The position numbers and the translations under genes are program-made. From assembly GCA_963978905.1 (NCBI GenBank), contig OZ022259.1, positions 50,238,727-50,302,726 on the forward strand: a stretch of 64,000 nt of DNA. The letters run 5' to 3'. This stretch comes from Trichostrongylus colubriformis. Its lineage: Eukaryota; Nematoda; Chromadorea; Rhabditida; Trichostrongylidae. Positions 57,022 to 64,000 of this stretch are shown one piece after another (the stretch's first letter is position 1; every line of letters starts with the position of its first letter). The notes below the pieces were generated by a model. The model saw only the letters and a list, made by a program, of their open reading frames with translations, was not told the origin of the DNA and did no database searches.

Positions 57022-57252
57022 TTGTGTCTGTTGTCCCAATATCTGTCTGTCTGACTGTTTGACTGTTTGTCTGTCTATCTGTCTGTCCGTCTGTCTGTTT
57101 GTCTCTCTGTCTCTCTATCTGTCTGTTTGTGTGTCTGCCTGTCTATCTGTCTGTCTGTCCGTCGGTTTGTCTCTCTTCCTCTCTATTTGTCTGTTTGTCT
57201 GCCTATCTATCTGTCCGTCTGTTTGTTTGTGTGTCTGTCTGTCTGCTTGGCC
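57022..57252. repeat. TCTG-rich microsatellite
   Basis: About 230 bp of imperfect TCTG, TCTA and TTTG tetramers (CTGTCTGTCTGTCTG-like). The Ser/Cys/Leu-rich ORFs across it (VCLSVCLS) are low-complexity artefacts. Confidence 0.9.
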
Positions 57253-57567
57253 TAGTTATAGTTGAAACCACGGAAACGGTCTTGGCTAGAGTCAAGTACC
57301 AGCATGAAGAGCTCCCTTCGAGAAAGATAAAGCTTTTGGCTTGGATATGTAAACAAATGAAGCGCTTTCTGCTCACCATTATGTTAAATTGGGTTATAAT
57401 CACGAAAGGAAACCTGTGAAATATTGACTCGAACAAGATCCGATCTCATGAACCGTATAGGAGTGAAACAGCTCGATTTACCCGCACACTTATTTTTACA
57501 ACAGCGCTATGGCATTACTATATGATCGGCGTGAAGAAGTAGATAAACGTCAGATGTGGCATGTTGA

Positions 57568-57978
57568 GGTAGCAAACACTTTGGTATACCATATACACCC
57601 CCAACAACAATTAGCGGAAGACGTCCATCAGCACAGACTGAAGATCGACACAATGCGAAGCTTGCTAAGAAAGAGGAAGAACCTGTTCCTGCAGTGGCTG
57701 AGAAATTTTTCGTGCCAAAGAAAAAAGTAGAGGTTTCAAAGAGAAATGGACACACTTGCGGCATAATTTGCCAATCGGTGGCAGCATTTTCGTTTTACAC
57801 GTTGCTCATTTGCAGATTTTCTGCCGGTGCTTTAGAGTCGGGCGAATCCATCACAGAGGTGAAAGATGCGTTAGCACCAAGTCAAGCTACATTTCAAATA
57901 GGTTTTTTATACGGTACAGCAGCTTTTTCAAAGATAGTGGCAGAGCCCAAAAACAACAAAATTTTGGGAATATTGTGA
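57568..57978 (+). pseudogene. Uncertain open frame, possible broken coding remnant
   Basis: Starting after a TGA, the plus strand is open for about 136 codons with no ATG until position 57694. It reads coherently in its first half (HFGIPYTPPTTISGRRPS, then KKEEEPVPAVAEKFFVPKKK) and less so after. No splice partner or domain was recognised. It may be chance or an old processed copy. Confidence 0.2.
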
Positions 57979-57999
57979 ACATTTTTAACTTGTTTTCAA

Positions 58000-60680
58000 G
58001 CTGTTCCGCATAAGGCACCATCCATATTTCTACCCTTCCCCTGTTGGCTTTGATTCCGTTGTGCCAGCCGTTGCCCTTCGTAATATGTGTGTATTCCCGC
58101 CTGCTCAGTATAGAATACCGTAACCAGATATTAAACATTTTTGGGAGGGTGCTCAGCGCGAAACTAAAGGATTAATTATTGTTGATTGTTTTTTTATACG
58201 CATTTATGATGGAATACCAGATGATCTTCTAAAAACCATCAAATCAATGATGCGGCCCGGTTTACGTTATGCCGGAGCAAATTCCCTTCAAACAGCAACA
58301 AAAGAGGTAATAAGCGTTCGGAGATGGGCATACCTTGATTTGGCTTTGATCTGGGCATATGAAAGCATACATGGTCCACCTATTGGCAGGGGAAAGAAGG
58401 AGAGAAGGCAAAGGTATCTTGTGCCGATAATCTTTCTATTGGCCTAAATGTTCTCATAGGTGCTTGGAAATGATCAACGGATGTTGGATCTGGTACTGGG
58501 ACTATTTGCCCACTATTCCACCTTCTCGTCATACGAGTGGGTAAAAAACCAAGTAATTATAGATAGCGGAATAAAAGGTGCGTATTTATCCTAAAAACTG
58601 TTATCAAATGCGGAGTGTCATAGCATCCACTGGAAGCCTGGAAGAGCCAACCCAGCAGAGATAATTTGATATTCACACAGTGTTTTCACTTCCCCAAGAA
58701 AGAATTCTGCTAAAAGGCCCAGGGAAGTGAAAGGACAACCTGGGACAGTAGGAATGCTGTCGTGATGTCCTTCAACCTTGATATCAAACTACGAAAGACA
58801 AATAAATAAATAAGTAAATAAATAAACAAAGCGAAGTGCTCTGTAAGCAAGCAAAACAAAACATGACACCATTCCCAAAACAACTGGTCGTGGTATGTGT
58901 CGAGTAAGTTGTTTACATGTGGCTAAACATGAAAGATGGATCTGAGCACGTTTTAATTGGGGTTATGGGTTATATCATGGCACATTAGGACAAGGAAAAC
59001 ATGGAAATTCTATACCTCGATTACTTTTTATCACACAGTTTCCATTCTGAGACCATACGACCATTGCATATATGAAACCACAAAATTTGCAAAATTGTGA
59101 ACACAAAAAGCGATGAGCAGTAGCAAAAAATAAAGGATATTTGGCACTTTGCACGTATGGATGGAGTGGGGGAAGGGCTGTAATTCAAGGTCATTGCATC
59201 CGAATCCACATCCCTTCACAATCGAAACAAGCCAAGAAAGGTGGAGGGACGATATAAATAATTAATTGGGAAGAATAAACTCGGATTTGATTTGAGCCTC
59301 ATAAGTGGAGAGGCACTAGATAGATGACACTTCTCTCCCCCCCCCCCCCCTTTCCCCCGCTCGCACCACCTAAATAACTTGATGGTGAATAGTGCTTCAA
59401 AAAATGTTAGATCCGTGGACAGCATCGGGATAGGGCTGCCAGTGAGAATACAAATATGTACATCATCCACCTAATCTGCAAACGAAAACAAAACAACTAT
59501 CAGCAGCGAAGTGGTCGAGGTCGTAGCATTCGGTGATGCTAACGGTGTGTTAATCGGTCAGCGAGACCCGATTACTAAGCGGGTGACAACCCCTGCAGTT
59601 TTTGATCGTCGGTCAAACACCTGGTTCGGAGCTATCGGTCCATTCACTAGTAGCTCGCAAAAAGCCACAGGGACTATGGTTTTAATGAAAAGCCCTATGG
59701 CTACTGACGGCTACTTGGAGCGACATTGAGCGATTTCTCTTGGGAACTGGAAGAACCGGAAGAACAAGATGTTTCCTTTGCACATTGTGTGCAGTTACAT
59801 CGGAGATCACATGTCAAATGCATAATTACTCTGATTGCGTGGTCAAATATTATAGAAGTGTGGGGTTACTACTTGCTTTGATAACAAAAGAAACCCGAAA
59901 CTGGAAGTGTTGTCACGAGTTTTATCGTTTAGAGTCGGCGACAGAAAAATCTGAAGGAGCAACATGGACGGTAGCTGCGTATAAAGTAAATCCTATTTTG
60001 CCCTCTCCCCGTATAATGAAACTGCCTTGATTTTACTCATTGTGGATATATGAGTCATTTTGGAGTGTTTCTCCGGCATTTGTTTCCTTACCCTACGTAA
60101 CCGCACCCTCCCCAAAGGCGGATGTGGGGCCCCCACAGATTATCAGTACAGGCTTTCAGAATATGAACAATATATTCGATTGAGTGAATACTTTTGTTCC
60201 TGGTGGAACACTTACTGACTCATCATTCCATTCCAAAACTTTATTTCTAGTTCATTAATTTATTCAGTTGACTGGACTGCACCTCATTATTTTGTAAGAG
60301 GGGGGGGGGGGTTTATTGAGGCCCCCTTCTAGAGCGGATCGTATTTTTTGAAACTTTCATCAACTGGACGCTTGACCCTGTGTGGGGAATGCCTTAGCGT
60401 ATGAAGGACGAAAGTTCTAAGCGTGTGGAACAGTTATCCCAAGCGATAAGGAAAATTCATATTTTCATCTAAGATGTGGTGCCAAACCCACTGGAGCCCC
60501 ATCCAACCAGCTCAGACAAACATCGACATCCCTTTGCTATGCATAAATACTTCTGATAGGGTGGAGTGTGGCTGTTACAGTGTGGCCGAGCGTTAGGTTG
60601 AGGTTATGCCTTGCGATTGTGCGAATCACGTTGCATTGTGCATTCCCACTTCAGCGAGCTATTTTTCCTCCACAACACTG
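58000..60680. other. Gene-free stretch with unsupported ORFs
   Basis: Short plus-strand ORFs at 58247-58447, 59511-59729 and 59740-60030 have no recognisable domain or splice partners. C and G homopolymer tracts lie at about 59338-59350 and 60300-60312. Confidence 0.35.
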
Positions 60681-60688
60681 GTCTGTTA

Positions 60689-60850
60689 GGCTGCATTCAT
60701 ACCTTGCGAGCCGGCGGCAAGGCATGGCTGCGTGCCTCTGCGACTCCGCCTGTGCCACCCTGTCTCGTTGCCTGCGCCGTCTGTGCACCTACCCTATGTC
60801 ACACTGTCTCGGTGCCTGTGAACGAAGCCACGCTCTGCAGGACGACATAT
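60689..60850. repeat. GGCCGC-end family repeat, diverged
   Basis: It starts GGCTGCATTCATACCTTGCG and contains GCCGGCGGCAAGGCATGGCT and TGCCTGCGCCGTCTGTGCAC, as at 38871-39044 and 45681-45855. The right end is degraded. Bases 60851-61990 hold nothing recognised. Confidence 0.5.
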
Positions 60851-61992
60851 GCGATTTTACGATTGTTCCACTACGCACTCCTGCACATGCAGATTAATAA
60901 GCGAATACTCTTCAATCAAAGTGCAAGCGAACGGCAAACCGGTTTCAAGGTATATTCACAACCTCAATCGCGAAACATGTCTTGTTAGCTGTTAAAAACC
61001 TACTGGTCTAAGAATGAATTCCCCACCGACCACCCATATCTGCGTTACGACTTCGAACCCTCCACGAATACTGGTGGAAAACAACTGATGAGCTACTACG
61101 CTATTAACTCATTAACCCCTTTTCAAAAGGTAAACCCTTATGAATCCATTTCATAACCTACATTTGAAAACTACGTCTCGTAGTCAGCATTCCACATTCT
61201 GGCGCCGATGATATACGACTGTATGGAAGCGATCGCTCTGACCTGGCACACGTAGGCTGTAAGATAACCCACATTGTTGGAGAATCAAGTGGATAGTAAT
61301 AACACGAGATCTAAATAGGCATTTGAAAGAGTTCGGGATCCGTTCATATAACCGGGGACTGGCTGTTTGTATAGGAGTGATATAAAGACGTACATGAAGT
61401 ACTATGGGTGTACAAGATGAGGGGGGTCCATTTCAAACCACCTCATCTGCTTCATCTCTGCTCAAATACAGTGATAGGGATAATGTCGGTGATAAGGAAT
61501 CAATAAAACATGTCATTCACTTGAAAACTAGGGGTCTAGGAAGCCTGTCTGCGGCGAAATCGCCTGCGAGCCTCTGAGCTGTGGCAGAGGCGGCCTTTCT
61601 AGCTCCAGCCGCCTTACCCTTCTGGCCCGCCACACGGCATCGCACTCCTCGCGGCGAAGATGGCAGGAAGCAGGTTTTGAAGCGTAAAGGGGATAGTGAG
61701 TAACTATTGTTCAGTAAGTGATAACCTATCCTCAGAACATTGTATTGAGTGAAGTACTGTCCTATTATGGAGGCTAATCGCCTCTACCATTGAAAGCAGC
61801 TGCCCAAACATTGTTAACAATCTGTGTTCCCACATAGTTTTTACCCACTTCTGTCTTGTTCATAGCTTCTATATACCTCCTGAAATGGCGAATGTTCTAC
61901 AATGGAAACTGACATCGACCTTCGTGAGCTGACTTTCATGAAAACAGCTGCGGGCAGAGTATTTGGCTTGGAAAACTGTCGTGTTACTGTTA

Positions 61993-62196
61993 CTGGGCGT
62001 GACGATAGGATCGACCGTCCTCCGCGTCCTAAGGTTGAAGGAAGGTATTCGTCTTAAGACGACATTCAAAACAATAAACTTTCGATGCTCAAGCTCTCCA
62101 TCGCCACCCGCCGCGTGAGTGGCCGCGCGCGGCGTGCGTGACGCAAGGCACTGGGCGTGACGATAGGATCGACCGTCCTCCGCCTCCTAAGGTTGA
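61993..62196. repeat. Direct repeat pair, about 46 bp each
   Basis: CTGGGCGTGACGATAGGATC then GACCGTCCTCCGC(G/C)TCCTAAGG occurs at 61993-62038 and again at 62151-62196, nearly identical. The 112-bp spacer includes a GC-rich CCGCGCGCGGCG word. Confidence 0.7.
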
Positions 62197-62743
62197 CTTT
62201 GCCGAGGAATAACTGAGGTGTAGCGCAATACTGATCGAAATGACGTGGTGCTTGACGTGCCGGATTTTGTGGTGAAAACGTCCACCGTCCAGTATCAAAG
62301 AATGTAGCGAATGATGCAACTGAATTACCCCTACCACTGCCTTCAATCAGAGTAGGGATGCGATCCGAAGACCTGAAGATGGGCGAGGGGAAGTGCATTC
62401 CACCGAGAATAGGAAAAAGCAGCTCCGAGGTAAATGCCAGTGATCTGCTGCTCTTTTTCATCCTCCTCCACATGACACTGTGCAAGAAATTACAGTGATA
62501 ATAGTGCATTCGAAAACGGACGGAGAAGCACATTTGATGTTCATCCATCCGGAAGAAGACAGTCTGGCACCACAGAATGGGATAAAAAACCAGACAAATC
62601 TCAGGCAGATAGTGGAGAAAGGCCCACTACTGTGGCGACTTTATATAGCAATCATTAATCTACATAGCAGGTCAAATCACCGCGCAATTAGACAACAGTT
62701 ATCGGCGTACAAAACGCATAACAACGTTCAAAACAGTCAACTC

Positions 62744-63556
62744 ATTAAAGACACCGGAAGGGGTAATTTAGGTAGAACAGACGTAGTTCGGACTAGTTTA
62801 AGTGGCCGCCACTGCGCAAACTCGCCAATTTGACGCCTTGGCATGGTGCCAAAATGAGATGTTTCTATTACAAATTTGTTTTTTCTTTTTACTTTTTACT
62901 TTGTTCTTTTTTATATTGTTTCTAGATGTACTTACATGAATGCTAATGTAGTTGGTAATGGCTACTGCACTGCGCTGGGAGTCAGGTGCTACAACTAAGG
63001 TTGGACCGCGGCCCGTCTCCTACAGCGGACAACTCGGGAAGTCAGTGTGCTGATGCGAATATAATGCGAATACACACCGCAGCGTCGCGCTTTCGATCCT
63101 AAAGGAACCGGAAGGGGGTTAGAAACAAGAGGAAGATGCAAAGAAATGAGCATTTTGTAATGAACACTAAAGGTTAGAAGCAATAATCGGCGAGAAAACC
63201 CGGATTCAAAACCGTGGAGCTGCGGTGTGTATTCGCATCACATTCGCATTAACACACTGACTTTCCGAGTTGTCCGCTGTAGGAGACGGGCCGCGGTCCA
63301 ACCTTAGTTGTAGCACCTGACTCCCAGCGCAGTAGAGTGGCCATTCCCAACTATATTAGCATTCATGTAAGTACATCCAGAAACTATACAAGAAAGAACA
63401 AAGTAAAAAGTAAAAAGAAAAAACAAATTTGTAATAGAAACATCTCATTTTGGCACCATGCCAAGGCGTCAAATTGGCGAGTTTGTGCAGTGGCGGCCAC
63501 TTAAACTAGTCCGAACTACGTCTGTTCTACCTAAATTACCCCTTCCGGTGTCTTAA
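62744..63556. repeat. 813-bp inverted repeat, CACCGGAAGG family
   Basis: It starts TTAAAGACACCGGAAGGGGT and ends ACCCCTTCCGGTGTCTTAA. Arms of about 350 bp mirror word for word, e.g. GGTAGAACAGACGTAGTTCG, CTCCTACAGCGGACAACTCG and GCGAATACACACCGCAGC. A single unit of the same series lies at 11967-12411, so this looks like two units joined head to head. Beyond it, 63557-64000 holds nothing recognised. Confidence 0.8.
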
Positions 63557-64000
63557 AGCTTTTATGATCTTGTGTATTGTCAGGCAACTTATTACAACAA
63601 ATTTATCGCAACCAGTTACAATGCCAAATTGGCAAAATATGTGAGTGACGGATATATAGGGGGGATTTTCTAAGAACGGTGCAAAAAATTGAGTGGAATA
63701 AAGGAGCGGAAATCGAATAAGAAATCGTGATCATCATCGGCATAACGTGGAAAAAAGAGACTGGAAGCCGATCAGATCCACTTAAAGCTACAATGGATGG
63801 GGTACATGCTCCTTGAAAAACGGAAAGGGTGGGTGACATGGGTATTTCATAACAATTCATGTAGAAGATTTTGGTGAGGGAAGACTCTGTCTGTAGGTTC
63901 CGTTCAACATCGCCAAATGAATGAGTTGTTCACGCTTCAGAGAATCGAATTCCGGGGTGAACATGTCGGCAATACGTTTTTTCGCTTTTTCGATCAGTGT

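Noticed and set aside
57014..57419. Cys/Ser/Leu-rich ORFs resembling a repeat protein
   Set aside because: They translate a TCTG microsatellite.
58180..58447. Weak resemblance of RPGLRYAGANSLQ to the C-terminal region of IMP dehydrogenase or GMP reductase
   Set aside because: Only a dozen residues, no catalytic loop or NAD/phosphate motifs nearby, and upstream frames contain stops.
62066..62548. 160-codon minus-strand ORF
   Set aside because: Spans one of the 46-bp direct repeats and has no recognisable domain or splice context.

Overview
This window looks like intron-rich, repeat-laden DNA from a nematode, probably a clade V or strongylid (hookworm-like) worm. The reasons are short coding exons, splice acceptors that mostly read TTTCAG, very compact donors (GTGAGT, GTAAGA), a multi-exon eukaryotic TauE/SafE-type permease, and a dense population of palindromic miniature transposons. 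There are no bacterial operons, rRNA genes or CRISPR arrays. Most long single-frame ORFs here are chance ORFs through palindromic repeats. The genes I could support were found by joining short exons with matching splice phases, and all of them lie on the minus strand.

From 1.1 to 41.7 kb is a cluster of four paralogues of a secreted, cysteine-rich family I do not recognise (called A, B, D and C in window order). C (31.0-41.7 kb, 232 aa, six exons) is complete and joins in frame throughout. D (22.3-27.0 kb) has the same design but stops early in exon 5. B (10.7-20.9 kb, about 615 aa, at least 16 exons) is a long form with an acidic N-terminal extension, a duplicated exon and an extra C-terminal domain. 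A (1.2-4.0 kb) is the 3' part of another long form. Shared features are a signal-peptide exon, a module beginning G-E-(G)-Y-C, a charged linker exon, a module with the spacing Cx3Cx7Cx3CxCx10Cx11C, and a module beginning W-Y-N-x-C. Exon phases are preserved between copies. The only function the sequence supports is export from the cell.

Downstream on the same strand are a small coiled-coil protein gene (42.7-46.5 kb, 177 aa) and a TauE/SafE-like multi-pass membrane protein gene (49.0-55.9 kb, at least 406 aa). From 56 to 64 kb I see only repeats, a TCTG microsatellite and unconvincing ORFs.

The rest is mobile DNA. At least eight families of palindromic or inverted-repeat elements of about 70 to 800 bp recur across the window, many with TTTAAAGG-like or GGCCGC-like ends. 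A 673-bp fold-back copy of a mariner transposase 3' end sits inside further inverted repeats in intron 4 of gene C. A head-to-head pair of tRNA-like sequences lies at 30.4-30.6 kb. All gene boundaries come from reading by eye, with no alignment or transcript support.
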